A stretch of 64,000 nt of DNA from NCBI GenBank assembly GCA_938075415.1, contig CALJHC010000025.1, forward strand, positions 103,341 through 167,340, read 5' to 3'. The stretch comes from an uncultured Rubripirellula sp. (GTDB lineage: Bacteria; Planctomycetota; Planctomycetia; Pirellulales; Pirellulaceae). Below are positions 27,812 to 37,414 of this stretch, piece by piece. Position numbers and translations under genes: made by a program. Under the pieces are notes generated by a model. That model made no database searches. It was given only the letters and a program-made list of their open reading frames with translations, and was not told the origin of the DNA. Positions within the stretch are counted from its first letter, which is position 1; each line of letters starts with the position of its first letter.

Positions 27812-30157
27812 TTACTGTTGTTGCTGAGTCTGTTGCAGTTTTTCACGAAGCAAATCTCTGGCCTGCTGAAAGTCCTGGATTTCTGGTTCAAGTTCAGCAG
27901 CAAGTTCAAGCCGTTGCATCGCTTCTGTCATCTGACCCGAAAGATAAAGTGCGAGTCCGTACCGATACTGAACGCTTGCGTTTTCTGGAGCGAGGTTGGC
28001 ATCGCGTTGCAATAAGGGCAATTCCTGCTTGCGAAGTTCGACGGCCCGTTTCATCAACGCGTTGGATTGCGGACCGGGTTGCTGCGTCGCAATTCTTTCG
28101 AGAAGGCTGGATAAGTTTGAACGAGGTCCGGTCGTCGTGGGTTCGACCCTGATGGCGGTTTCGTAGGCCTTGACTGCTTCTTCCGAACGTCCTTGACCTT
28201 CGCAGAGCATTGCCCAACCGAGGTGGGCACCTGCGCGATCCGACGCCGCCATCAATGATGTCTTGACATCCTTCAACACGTGATTAACTCGCGTTTGTTC
28301 GCTGCTTGAAAGTGTCTGATAGGTTCCCGATGCAACAAGAACTCTGGCGGCCTCGTTTCGTAGCAGTCGCGTGTCCTCATTCAAAATCGGCATCAATGTT
28401 TTCCGAATCACCGTCGACGGGGCCGTCATGAAAAGATTAATGGCCGCTGCTCGAACGAGCGGCGATTCAGAGGTTTTCTTGAGGATGGAAACGGCGGCAG
28501 GAAATGCTTCCGGAGTACCAGAGGCGGCGAGTTCGTTGAGTGCGGAGGCTCTGGCGATCGCCGGGGATTGCATGTCACTTTGATTCGCCAGTTTCAGCAT
28601 TTCCTTGATTGATTCACGGAGTTGCTTCGGGTCAGCTACGTTTCGGTTTTTGCGGTAAGCCGCAATCGTTTCTGAGAAGTGCGGTGGCTTTTTCCGCTCT
28701 GCGCCGTACCACTTTTCGCAGGCGTCGTCACACCATCGATCGGTGGCCGAGATGGCACTGATGATTTCCTTATCGCCTAATTCTGCAGCTTGAATCCAGT
28801 CGGCGTACTCCCTCAGTTTTTCCTGCTTCTCAGGGGCAAGTGATTTGAGTTGGTCTTGGACATGGCAACCACTGCAGGCGTTCGGCGTGCCGATGGAGAC
28901 CGACAGATCGGGTCTTGGAACTCGCAAGCTGTGATCGCGTCTTGGGTCGACCGCCATGTAAGTACGTTCCGGCATATGGCAATTGACGCACTTTGCGCCC
29001 TCTGTTCCTGGAACATGGTGATGATGCGACGGGACATCATATTTACCTGCCGCATGCTGATGGCACGAGGTGCAGGTGGCGTTTCCGGGATGCTTCAGTT
29101 TCAACGAGTGTGGGTCGTGGCAATCCGTGCATCGAATACCCTTGTGGTACATCTTGCTTTGAATGAACGATCCATAGACATAGACTTCATCCTTGATTTG
29201 GCCGTCAGCAAAATAGGTGTCTTCTTGGAGAAGTTCCAGCTGGAAATGATCACAGTAATCGTTGCCCGCTTGAAAGTCGGTATCCAGCAATCCGCGTCGA
29301 CTGTGGCAAGGAGCGCAGCTTTGCAATTGTGGTTCGGGATTTTCGCCTTTTAATTTGGCTAGTCCGAAACCATGGCGGCGATCCCAAAAAATTGAATTGG
29401 AATTAGCAAGCTCGACATGCAGGCTGCCTGGCCCATGGCAGGCTTCGCAGCTGACATCTATTTCCGAAAACGTGGTGTGGTACTGATTCGCTTGCGGATC
29501 AAAATTGCGTTTTAAATTGGTTGAGTGGCAATCTGCACACATGGTTTGCCATCGTTGGCCAATCCCGGTCCAGTGCAAGGGATCATCAGGGGCGAGTTTG
29601 TCGTGAACATCAGGCGGGCGTAAATAGAACCATTCTTCCTTTTTAGTGTCCCAACTCAATCGCAGTACCTGAATCCGCGGTAATTCATTTTCTGCCATCT
29701 CAGGCGTGCGATCAAACTCAATCATGTACTGCTGAAGTGGTTCGACGCCGAAGACATACTTGACATGAAAGTCACGCATCTCGCCATCTTCACCCTCGGT
29801 GTGAATCATGTATCGCGGACCATCGCGAAACATTCGGCTGACCACTCCGTCATGTTCGAACGTTGCGTTATCGAAATTAGCAAGGACTGTTTTTTCAGTC
29901 GCTAAGTCCATCGCAAGATCGTGATGCGATTCCTGAAAAGCCGCCGCCTCCTTCTGGTGGCACTCCACGCAAGACGACCTGCCGACGAAGGTCGCTTGAA
30001 CACCTTCGGGCTTGGCGGACCAATAATCCGTGAAAAGGACGCCGCCAACCAGTAGCACAAAGGCGGCAAGAATCAGCGTGTTTCGATTCAGGGCAAAACG
30101 CGGAAGGGCAGGCAAGGATGTCGCTTCGTAATGGAAGGTGGTGTTTCGATTGCCCAC
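27812..30157 (-). CDS. Octahaem cytochrome c with HEAT and TPR domains, 781 aa
   Basis: Seen: N-terminal signal anchor (about residues 28-43), then eight CxxCH haem c sites at Cys63, 207, 237, 281, 343, 362, 390 and 428 (first Cys of each), with many His residues between them as candidate distal ligands. From about residue 520 a HEAT-like region follows (helical pairs such as ASALNELAASGTPEAFPAAV), and residues 630-775 form TPR units (DRAGAHLGWAMLCEGQGRSE, EEAVKAYETAIRVEP, PENASVQYRYGLALYLSG). The arrangement is known from planctomycete multihaem proteins. It should be a periplasmic or membrane-anchored electron carrier or a nitrite-reductase-like enzyme; activity cannot be assigned. Haem attachment fits hemH and the DsbD-type reductase elsewhere in the window. 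Confidence 0.9.
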   Translation of the reverse strand: MGNRNTTFHYEATSLPALPRFALNRNTLILAAFVLLVGGVLFTDYWSAKPEGVQATFVGRSSCVECHQKEAAAFQESHHDLAMDLATEKTVLANFDNATFEHDGVVSRMFRDGPRYMIHTEGEDGEMRDFHVKYVFGVEPLQQYMIEFDRTPEMAENELPRIQVLRLSWDTKKEEWFYLRPPDVHDKLAPDDPLHWTGIGQRWQTMCADCHSTNLKRNFDPQANQYHTTFSEIDVSCEACHGPGSLHVELANSNSIFWDRRHGFGLAKLKGENPEPQLQSCAPCHSRRGLLDTDFQAGNDYCDHFQLELLQEDTYFADGQIKDEVYVYGSFIQSKMYHKGIRCTDCHDPHSLKLKHPGNATCTSCHQHAAGKYDVPSHHHHVPGTEGAKCVNCHMPERTYMAVDPRRDHSLRVPRPDLSVSIGTPNACSGCHVQDQLKSLAPEKQEKLREYADWIQAAELGDKEIISAISATDRWCDDACEKWYGAERKKPPHFSETIAAYRKNRNVADPKQLRESIKEMLKLANQSDMQSPAIARASALNELAASGTPEAFPAAVSILKKTSESPLVRAAAINLFMTAPSTVIRKTLMPILNEDTRLLRNEAARVLVASGTYQTLSSSEQTRVNHVLKDVKTSLMAASDRAGAHLGWAMLCEGQGRSEEAVKAYETAIRVEPTTTGPRSNLSSLLERIATQQPGPQSNALMKRAVELRKQELPLLQRDANLAPENASVQYRYGLALYLSGQMTEAMQRLELAAELEPEIQDFQQARDLLREKLQQTQQQQ

Positions 30158-30199
30158 AGTGTAATGAGGTTTACCCTGATCGGGTAACCATGGGGCGAG

Positions 30200-30877
30200 T
30201 TATGGCGTTAGCAACCGTACCGCCATTGCCCGCATTTGCTTCGCCAAGGTAACGCTTTCGGGGTCTTGAATGCCCAACTGATCCAAAAGTCGGGCTGTTT
30301 TTAAAAGTTGTTCGGCTGTTCGCGAAAGCCTCATCTTTTCCTGTTTGCCGGGTCCATCTGATTCAGGCTTGGCCGGAATCCCGGATTGGTTATCGCTGGG
30401 GAGTTGGCTTGAGGACAGTCGAGAAGAAATCGGACCCGATTTCCTCATGACTTGCAGAACGTCATCCAGAATGACATTGCCGGTTCCGCCGGAGGAGAAT
30501 TTTCCTTCGGATGCTTCCCGGAAAGCTCGGAACGCCCGCTCGTTCAAAAAAGATCCTTCTGAGGGGGGAGCGAGTTGTTCAGGTGTTAGTTTTTCTAAGG
30601 CGGCGGCAAGTTCCGGGTCGTCTCCAGAATTGCCCAATGGCATCGGGGAAGGAAGTGGTGGTAAAGCTTGATTCGTGGCGTCGGCACGCCCTGGTTCGAC
30701 CTGAGTATGGGAATCCTGTTTGGTATGCTTCCGCCGCGATCCTGATTCTTGCTCGTTCTTGTCTTCAACCGTGGTGGGGTTGGAAGGGGGCTCGGCAAAG
30801 CCCGGGTTCCAAGTTGCAGTCAACGCGAAGCCCGAAAACGTCAGGATCGCAAAGAGGAAAACCAAGCGATGGTTCAT
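30200..30877 (-). CDS. Small secreted hypothetical protein, 225 aa
   Basis: Not recognised. From ATG 30877 the protein begins with a signal peptide (MNHRLVFLFAILTFSGFALT, cleavage near FAEPP), then a Pro/Ser/Glu-rich stretch and a helical C-terminal part with KMRLSRTAEQLLKTARLLDQ. An open extension to 30961 adds 28 charged residues before the signal peptide and is less likely. It ends 42 bases upstream of the cytochrome start region on the same strand, so the two may be co-transcribed and the small protein could be an accessory factor. Confidence 0.65.
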   Translation of the reverse strand: MNHRLVFLFAILTFSGFALTATWNPGFAEPPSNPTTVEDKNEQESGSRRKHTKQDSHTQVEPGRADATNQALPPLPSPMPLGNSGDDPELAAALEKLTPEQLAPPSEGSFLNERAFRAFREASEGKFSSGGTGNVILDDVLQVMRKSGPISSRLSSSQLPSDNQSGIPAKPESDGPGKQEKMRLSRTAEQLLKTARLLDQLGIQDPESVTLAKQMRAMAVRLLTP

Positions 30878-31645
30878 CCGGAACTTAAGAACCGGGTGCT
30901 CGTTGTCTGGTTTTCGTTTCCAATGAAGATCCTCGGTTCGGGGAGAAATCTTAGGGTCCATCTCAAGATTCCAATCGTAATGAAGGTTGGGGGCGATCGC
31001 ATTCGTCTGTCAGCGTCCATTCATCGCTTGATTCAAGAGACATGATTCTTTTAGGCCTCTTGTTAATCACTCATTCCGGCGTCGAGCATCAAATTTGTGA
31101 GGGCAACCTTGTGATCCAAGCGGTTGCCGTTTTCTCACTCGATGAGATGTCGATTGAGGGCTTCAAGGCGAATGAAAGTGGTCCGCTGGGCATTGCGGGC
31201 ATTGGTTGCAGTGTCGATCAAGTGAACACTGTAACGCGAACTGGACTTTTGGCGAAGGTGAATTTCGCATTGGCATCAAGTCGCAGGTTCACAGAGTCGC
31301 TGGATCAATGAGTCGCTGGATCACTGAGTCGCTGGATCACTGGGTCGCTGGGGCGAGGACCGAATGCTTCTTTTGGCTCAGTCAGGGTCAATCATTCGGT
31401 GGAGACCCATCAGTTGGCGTTTTTGCTTTTTCTAATCTGAGTGGTGGACGGTATTCGGAAGATTTTCGTGATTTCCCTGCGTTGGCTCGAATGCAACCCA
31501 AAAGTGGGTCAGTTGAAGGCAGCACTGCAAGCAATCCGCCACAGAAGCTAATCATAATTTACCGGATTCGTCCAACCCGCTGGCTCTCCTTACAGCGGCG
31601 TGTGGTACGGGGTTGGACCGTAAAAAGATCGAGACTTGAAGGGGT
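30878..31645. other. Intergenic region with a repeat array
   Basis: About 770 bases between two minus-strand genes. It holds the 16-bp tandem repeat at 31294-31353. Plus-strand open frames here have no recognised domain and run through the repeat. Confidence 0.45.
31294..31353. repeat. Tandem repeat, 16-bp unit, about 3.7 copies
   Basis: Unit GAGTCGCTGGATCACT at 31294, 31310 and 31326 with a degenerate partial copy at 31342. Confidence 0.9.
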
Positions 31646-33022
31646 TCAGCGGCGAATCATCGCCACCCTCACATCGCAAACATTGGTCCCGGTCGGGCCT
31701 GAGATCAGCAGTCCTCCGGTTTTCTTGAAAAAGTTGTAGGCGTCGTTGCGGCTCAGGTAATCCTTGGGGCAAATTGAGTGCTGGACAGCAGCCTGATGCA
31801 CCGCTTGGTCGATAAACGCTCCGGCGGCATCTGTCGGGCCATCTTCGCCATCGGTGCCACCGGAAAGGATGCACAGTCTGGACCATTGCTCGGCGGTAAG
31901 ATTTACTTCGAGCAATTTTTGATAGGCAGCCAGAACGAGCTGTTGGTTTCTTCCGCCGAGACCGCGTATCTCTGGTTCACAAAGTTGCACGACGGGTTCA
32001 CCGCCAGTGATAACACAATCATGTGGGTGTTCGCTGGCACCGTTTTGCATCATCCAAAGCGTGGTGTCGGCGAGTTGGCGACCAACCTCTTCGGCAAGAC
32101 CTTCCGAAGAGGTTGCTGAATGCATCATGTGGTTGTAGCCAATTTTTTCGGCAACGATGCCGGCTTCGTCTACGGCGATCGCGTTATTGCCGATGACCAT
32201 CGTCTGGTCACGCTCAGTGTTGTCGACACAGGGATTGAGTGGTTGATTTTGTTGTTGTTTCAGGGTCGCTCTCTCAAGCGCATTGTAAACGTTCTTCGGC
32301 AGGTTTTTGTCTATGTCATACTTTTGCAGGATGCTTAAAGCTTGCGAGGGTGTCGTTGTGTCCTCGACGGTTGGGCCCGAGGCAATTTGGTCCAGTGGAT
32401 CACCAAGAACATCAGAGAGAATGAGGGTGAGTCGATGCGCGCGATGACAGGCGTCCCTGAGTCCACCCCCTTTGATTCGACTGAGGTGTTTGCGAACGGT
32501 ATTGAGTTCGATGATGTCCGCACCGGAAGCGCTAAGTTGTCGTGTGACGGCAACTTTATCATTCAGGCTGACGCCCTGAATGGGTGCTGGTAGCAGCGCG
32601 CTGCCACCACCTGAAATTAATGCGATGCAAAGATCTCGCTCACTAAGCGTTTCCGTTATTCTTAGAATTTCGTTCGTTCCTTCGACTCCGGCTTGCGTCG
32701 GTTCGTTCAGTCCGGCGGGGCGAGCAGGGTGCAGGGTGATTTGCGAGAGATCGATCTCTGTTCCCTCAGGGATATTGACCCATCCCGAGAGCGGAAGCCA
32801 GTCGCTGATCTGATCCACCAAGCCCTGAGTCATTGCCGCGCCCGCTTTTCCAGCGCCGAGAACCACAACCCGCTCAAAGTCGGCCCGGCTGTAGGTGATG
32901 TCACCAACCCGAAGCTGTTCACCGCAAATTTGCAGCGTCCGACTCACAAGTGGTCTGGCGCGAACCGCATCCACCGCTGCGTTCCAAATTTGTTTCGCGT
33001 CGCTGCGGAGCGTATTTTTCAT
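31646..33022 (-). CDS. Glycerate 2-kinase (GckA/MOFRL family), 458 aa
   Basis: Phosphorylates D-glycerate to 2-phosphoglycerate. Seen: N-terminal domain with VVVLGAGKAGAAM, the LISGGGSALLPAP loop, ELNTVRKHLSRIKGGGL, the SDVLGDPLDQIASGPT segment, and the C-terminal MOFRL motif LSGGTDGEDGPTDAAGAF. I choose ATG 33022 because AGGA lies 8 bases upstream; a longer frame to 33106 adds 28 residues without family similarity. It ends at its conserved C-terminus. Confidence 0.93.
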   Translation of the reverse strand: MKNTLRSDAKQIWNAAVDAVRARPLVSRTLQICGEQLRVGDITYSRADFERVVVLGAGKAGAAMTQGLVDQISDWLPLSGWVNIPEGTEIDLSQITLHPARPAGLNEPTQAGVEGTNEILRITETLSERDLCIALISGGGSALLPAPIQGVSLNDKVAVTRQLSASGADIIELNTVRKHLSRIKGGGLRDACHRAHRLTLILSDVLGDPLDQIASGPTVEDTTTPSQALSILQKYDIDKNLPKNVYNALERATLKQQQNQPLNPCVDNTERDQTMVIGNNAIAVDEAGIVAEKIGYNHMMHSATSSEGLAEEVGRQLADTTLWMMQNGASEHPHDCVITGGEPVVQLCEPEIRGLGGRNQQLVLAAYQKLLEVNLTAEQWSRLCILSGGTDGEDGPTDAAGAFIDQAVHQAAVQHSICPKDYLSRNDAYNFFKKTGGLLISGPTGTNVCDVRVAMIRR

Positions 33023-33387
33023 GGTCCATCCTGTCGCCGCTGTGAATGTGAAACCTTCGTTTCTCGCTCCGTTTATTGTTACCACATGATGAAATTGAGC
33101 AACCATCTAGTGAATTTCAGTGGTCGAGGAAGTCTGTTTGTTACGCATACCGTTGACCGGTGGAAGCATGGATATGGGGCATCGCTGCGGTTGGGATTGA
33201 TCAGACAATCGCGGAGAAAGTGATGCTCAGGTGGCTGGTCTCGAGGTTGATCGGGCTTGCATGCAAAGCGTTCGTTAGGGAGCTGAGGTTTGTTAGCCCT
33301 GCCATTTCTCGAGCGATGAAATCCCTTCAATCCGTCGCTGAATCTCGTTTGCTTGCAGTGGTTGAAGGCTGTTATAAGAGTGTTGCA

Positions 33388-35841
33388 ATGAATTCAACAT
33401 CAGAAACTCCCGACCGCGACGACCTGGCATCCGAGTACTTCGAGCAATTGCCGTTCGAACCCTATCCGGTTCAGGAAGAGGCGTTATTGGCCTATTTCAC
33501 TGGCGACCAGGGGGTTCTGGTTTGTGCTCCGACGGGAACAGGCAAAACGCTGATTGCGGAGGCTGCCGTCTATGAGGCACTTCGCACGGGCCAGCAGATG
33601 TATTACACCACACCACTAATTGCTTTGACCGACCAGAAGCTCGATGAACTAAAAGCTTCCGCTGTTCGTTGGGGCTTCTCTGAAAGTCAGGTCGGTTTGG
33701 TCACTGGCAATCGGAGCGTCAACCCTGATGCTCCCGTCCTGGTCGTTGTTGCTGAGATTTTGCTGAATCGGTTACTCAATCCCGAGGCGTTTTCGTTTGA
33801 GCAAGTCAGTTCCGTGGTCATGGACGAATTTCATTCTTTCAATGATTCTGAACGCGGAATCGTCTGGGAGTTGACGCTTGCTTTATTGCCAGCCAATGTG
33901 CGGACGCTGCTGCTGAGTGCAACGGTAGGCAATGCGATGGACTTCACCTCTTGGCTTTATCGAGCTCACCAGCGTCGGTTGCAATTGGTGGTGGGTACCG
34001 AGCGGAAAGTACCGTTGCAGTACGAATGGATCGGAGATGATTTACTTCCGGACTTTGCTGAAAAAATTGCGGAAGGTGACGAGGTAAGCCGTCGTACGCC
34101 GGCTTTGATGTTTTGCTTTAGTCGTTCTCAGTGTTGGTCAACCGCTGAATTACTCAAAGGCAAGAAAGTCATCGACAAAGCGCGACAGAAGGAATTGGCA
34201 GCCCATCTGGAGCAAGTTGATTTTTCGAGTGGTGTGGGTCCCAAGCTCAAACAGTTATTGATGCGAGGCGTTGGCGTCCACCATGCGGGCGTCCTGCCAC
34301 GCTATCGGCGCGTGGTCGAAGCATTGTTTCAAAAGAAACTTCTCGCTTTTTGTGTCTGCACCGAGACCTTAGCGGCTGGGATTAATTTGCCGGCCCGAAG
34401 TGTGGTATTGCCAAGTTTGCTGAAGGGGCCAAGAGACAAGAAAAAGCTAGTAGAGATTGCTTCGGCGCAGCAGATTTTCGGGCGTGCTGGTCGACCGCAG
34501 TTTGACGATCGTGGCTATGTGTTTGCTTTGGCGCACGAAGATGATGTGAAAATCGAGCGGTGGAGGGAAAAGTTCGATTCGATTCCAGAAGACACAAAAG
34601 ATCCTGGACTCTTGCGGGCAAGAAAGCAGCTGAAGAAAAAAATGCCCAAGCGGCGAACTGAGGAGACGTATTGGAGTGAACAGCAGTTCCTTCAGTTGCA
34701 GCAGGCCGATGCTGCTGATTTGGCAAGTCGGGGACGTCTGCCTTGGCGTCTGCTTGCTTATTTGCTTGGAAAGGATTCCAACGTGGAACCGATTCGGCAG
34801 ATGGTCAATCGGCGATTGCTTCACCCCAAGGGTATCGAAGAGGCTCAGAGGGATTTGAATCGAATGTTGATCACCCTTTGGTCCGCGGGTTATTTGGAAC
34901 TGGATCCCAAACCGCGGCCTGCCGCGCCCAAATCAATCACCAATCGCAAAGAGAATGAAGAGAAAGAGGCCGTCACCGAGGGGCTTTTTGGTGCCATTCT
35001 CGATCAAATGCGTCCTGAATCGACGGAAAAGAGTGATGAGGAAATTGAAGTGGATCCCAGCTTGATTGAGAGTCGTGGATTTGAAGTGAAGGATTACCAA
35101 CCTGTCACTGCGGCCCCCACTGAACGACTTGATCGATTGGTTTATCTACGAAGCATCAATCCACTCTTTGGTGTCTATCTGGCTGATCAGCTTGCCATTG
35201 CCGACCCCAATGAGAGAATCGCGGCGCTCGAGAGTGCGCTTGAGGTTCCCGGCACAGTGGCTCGCTTGGCACGAATGCCATCCTTGGATGAAATGCCAGC
35301 GGGAACGCTCGCAACATCACGACTCGATCCTCAGTTACTACAATTGGGACTTGCCACGGCAGAGGAACTTGGTGCCAAGTCAGAGAGTGAGGAGGAAGAG
35401 GAAATCGAAGATCGTGGTTTTGGAAGAGTCATGTTTCAGGAGCCCAAAGTTTGGCCGTTAACCATCGGAGAGAAAATCCTCAGGCTCTTCCAGAATGAAT
35501 TCCCGCGAGTTCACGACGTGCGCGTGCGTCCGGTCTGGATCGTTGGCGAGTTACTGGAATTTGGTGGCGACTTCAATCGGTACGTCACCGCCAGAAAGTT
35601 GCAGAAGGAAGAGGGGATCCTTTTTCGCCATTGTCTGCGCATGATCTTGTTGCTCGATGAAATGGCGAATATTCCACCGATCGAGTCAACGGTGGAAACA
35701 TGGGAAGATCCTTTGGATGAACTAGCTGATCGACTGACGGAAACTTGCCGGACCGTTGATCCACAGAGCACCGATGAGGTGTTGATGCAGCCGGATGCGA
35801 AGAAAGAATCACTGATACAACCCGGGCGGCGTAATGACTGA
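33388..35841 (+). CDS. Ski2-like DExH-box superfamily 2 helicase, 817 aa
   Basis: ATP-dependent nucleic-acid helicase. Seen: motif I APTGTGKT (residues 47-54), Ia TTPLIALTDQK, II VMDEFHSFND (DEFH box), III LLLSATVGN, IV MFCFSRSQ, V TETLAAGINLPA and VI QIFGRAGRPQFD. After the helicase core (to about residue 400) comes a long region with acidic stretches (EENEKEAVTEG and SESEEEEEIED-like) and a C-terminal domain probably shared with Mtr4/Ski2 relatives. I choose ATG 33388; the frame is open back to 33160, but those 76 residues do not look like the family. RNA versus DNA substrate is not known. Confidence 0.88.
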   Translation: MNSTSETPDRDDLASEYFEQLPFEPYPVQEEALLAYFTGDQGVLVCAPTGTGKTLIAEAAVYEALRTGQQMYYTTPLIALTDQKLDELKASAVRWGFSESQVGLVTGNRSVNPDAPVLVVVAEILLNRLLNPEAFSFEQVSSVVMDEFHSFNDSERGIVWELTLALLPANVRTLLLSATVGNAMDFTSWLYRAHQRRLQLVVGTERKVPLQYEWIGDDLLPDFAEKIAEGDEVSRRTPALMFCFSRSQCWSTAELLKGKKVIDKARQKELAAHLEQVDFSSGVGPKLKQLLMRGVGVHHAGVLPRYRRVVEALFQKKLLAFCVCTETLAAGINLPARSVVLPSLLKGPRDKKKLVEIASAQQIFGRAGRPQFDDRGYVFALAHEDDVKIERWREKFDSIPEDTKDPGLLRARKQLKKKMPKRRTEETYWSEQQFLQLQQADAADLASRGRLPWRLLAYLLGKDSNVEPIRQMVNRRLLHPKGIEEAQRDLNRMLITLWSAGYLELDPKPRPAAPKSITNRKENEEKEAVTEGLFGAILDQMRPESTEKSDEEIEVDPSLIESRGFEVKDYQPVTAAPTERLDRLVYLRSINPLFGVYLADQLAIADPNERIAALESALEVPGTVARLARMPSLDEMPAGTLATSRLDPQLLQLGLATAEELGAKSESEEEEEIEDRGFGRVMFQEPKVWPLTIGEKILRLFQNEFPRVHDVRVRPVWIVGELLEFGGDFNRYVTARKLQKEEGILFRHCLRMILLLDEMANIPPIESTVETWEDPLDELADRLTETCRTVDPQSTDEVLMQPDAKKESLIQPGRRND

Positions 35842-36023
35842 AGATTGGTTCATCGCTTGAAACCTGCTGAGCTTTCTGTAGAGTCCACGTCAGGCGATGA
35901 ATTCACTTTTGCTTGACAAGGATCTTCTTTGGGTGAGCCGTAAGATGGGAACGCGGATTTGGAGTGTCCTCGATTTTGTTCATTGATTCATTTTCCAGCA
36001 GTGGGTGTTAGGTAAGAAGCCAG

Positions 36024-37082
36024 ATGAGTGTTGATTACAGGTCAATCATGAGCGGAAAGCATCGCGGTCTCATCGCGCTGATGCTAAGGATGGGGCTTTG
36101 GGTTTGCAGTTTGCCCTATTCGGTGGTGACCTATTTTCGAAATCGACAATTTGATTCTGGAAAACGCCAAGTCGATCGTGCCGGTATACCCGTGGTGAGT
36201 GTCGGGAATCTGACAACGGGCGGGACAGGGAAGACGCCAATCGTTTGCTACTTGGCTCGTTACCTTCGAGGACGAGGGGTTCGTGTTGCCATTGTTTCTC
36301 GTGGCTACGGTCGGGGGGAAGAGGACAGCAACGATGAAGCGTTGGAGCTTCACGATCGCTTACCCGACGTGCCTCATCTTCAGAATCCTGATCGAGTGGA
36401 GTCGGCACGTGTCGCCACAGACGAACTCGAATCAGAGGTAATCGTGATGGATGATGGTTTTCAGCACCGTCGCTTGCACCGAGACTTTGACCTGGTCGCA
36501 TTGGATTGCACCTGTCCTTTTGGATACGGATATCAATTGCCAAGAGGGTTGCTTCGCGAATCCATCAGTGGCCTTCGACGAGCCGATTTTATTTTGCTGA
36601 CGCGATGTGATCTCGTTTCATCAGAAAAACGAAGTCAGATCAAGGAAATCGTCAGGACGCACGCACCCGACACGACGATCATTGAAGGTCGACACGCGCC
36701 CTTGGGGTTATTTGAATATCCCGATGTTGAGCATCCGCTTGAAAAGTTGAGTTTGTCTCGTGTTGCTGTCGTGTCCGCCATCGGTAATCCAGGTGCATTC
36801 GAGTCAACACTCGAGGTCGCCGGTGCGAGGTTGGTTTCATCGATGCATTTACCTGACCACGATGCTTATTCCTCTGAGACGGTTGATCGTTTGAGGAATT
36901 GGATCGTTGGCTTGGGTGATGCCATTGACTTCGTCGTCTGCACGCACAAAGACCTCGTGAAACTTCGAGCCGACAGGCTCGGTGGTAAATCGCTGCTCGC
37001 ATTGACGATACATCTGGTGATCGAACAAGACGAAGGCTTGCTGACGAGTGCCTTGGATGGTGTGATTGACCAGGCGGATTAA
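36024..37082 (+). CDS. lpxK: Tetraacyldisaccharide 4'-kinase, 352 aa
   Basis: Sixth step of lipid A synthesis: phosphorylates the disaccharide at the 4' position, at the inner face of the cytoplasmic membrane. Seen: N-terminal hydrophobic segment MLRMGLWVCSLPYSVVTYF, the P-loop VGNLTTGGTGKTP, SRGYGRG, the MDDGFQHRRL motif, and LPRGLLRES. Length is normal. It suggests the organism makes an LPS-like lipid A, in line with other planctomycetes that encode lpx genes. It stands alone. Confidence 0.95.
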   Translation: MSVDYRSIMSGKHRGLIALMLRMGLWVCSLPYSVVTYFRNRQFDSGKRQVDRAGIPVVSVGNLTTGGTGKTPIVCYLARYLRGRGVRVAIVSRGYGRGEEDSNDEALELHDRLPDVPHLQNPDRVESARVATDELESEVIVMDDGFQHRRLHRDFDLVALDCTCPFGYGYQLPRGLLRESISGLRRADFILLTRCDLVSSEKRSQIKEIVRTHAPDTTIIEGRHAPLGLFEYPDVEHPLEKLSLSRVAVVSAIGNPGAFESTLEVAGARLVSSMHLPDHDAYSSETVDRLRNWIVGLGDAIDFVVCTHKDLVKLRADRLGGKSLLALTIHLVIEQDEGLLTSALDGVIDQAD

Positions 37083-37414
37083 TCAGGGCGCAATCGTCGC
37101 TTAATCGCTGCTGAAGTGATCCTGATCATTCATCAGGGTGGGTTGCTTCAACTGATCGCTCGGACATGAAAATTTCTCGTCATTCGTATTCAGCACTTCT
37201 TCTCTCCCATCGAGCCAGCGATTTGATCCGCAGATGGATCTGGGTCTGGCTGGCGAGTCGTTAGAGAAAGTTTGGTCCAAGTGCTCGCATCGCGCCGTTC
37301 GTCGTTGGCAGTCGTCGAGTTCACCTTGGTGGAAGTTCACCCCAGTGGAAAAGTTCACCTCACTGGAGATGGGTGTTGATTGGAATTCTGCGGCAACTGA
37401 TCGATTGAAATTGA
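37083..37414. other. Intergenic region with a repeat array
   Basis: About 330 bases between convergent lpxK and the DUF4129 gene. It holds the degenerate repeat at 37318-37369. No clear terminator was found. Confidence 0.45.
37318..37369. repeat. Tandem repeat, 16-18-bp unit, 3 copies
   Basis: AGTTCACCTTGGTGGA, AGTTCACCCCAGTGGAAA and AGTTCACCTCACTGGAGA in tandem; the AGTTCACC core is invariant. Confidence 0.75.

Noticed and set aside
31042..31311. 89-codon plus-strand frame
   Set aside because: Runs into the 16-bp repeat array and has no domain; the hydrophobic start is short and not convincing.
33160..33387. 76-residue N-terminal extension of the helicase
   Set aside because: The residues do not match the helicase family and the preferred ATG 33388 has a nearby AAGAG.
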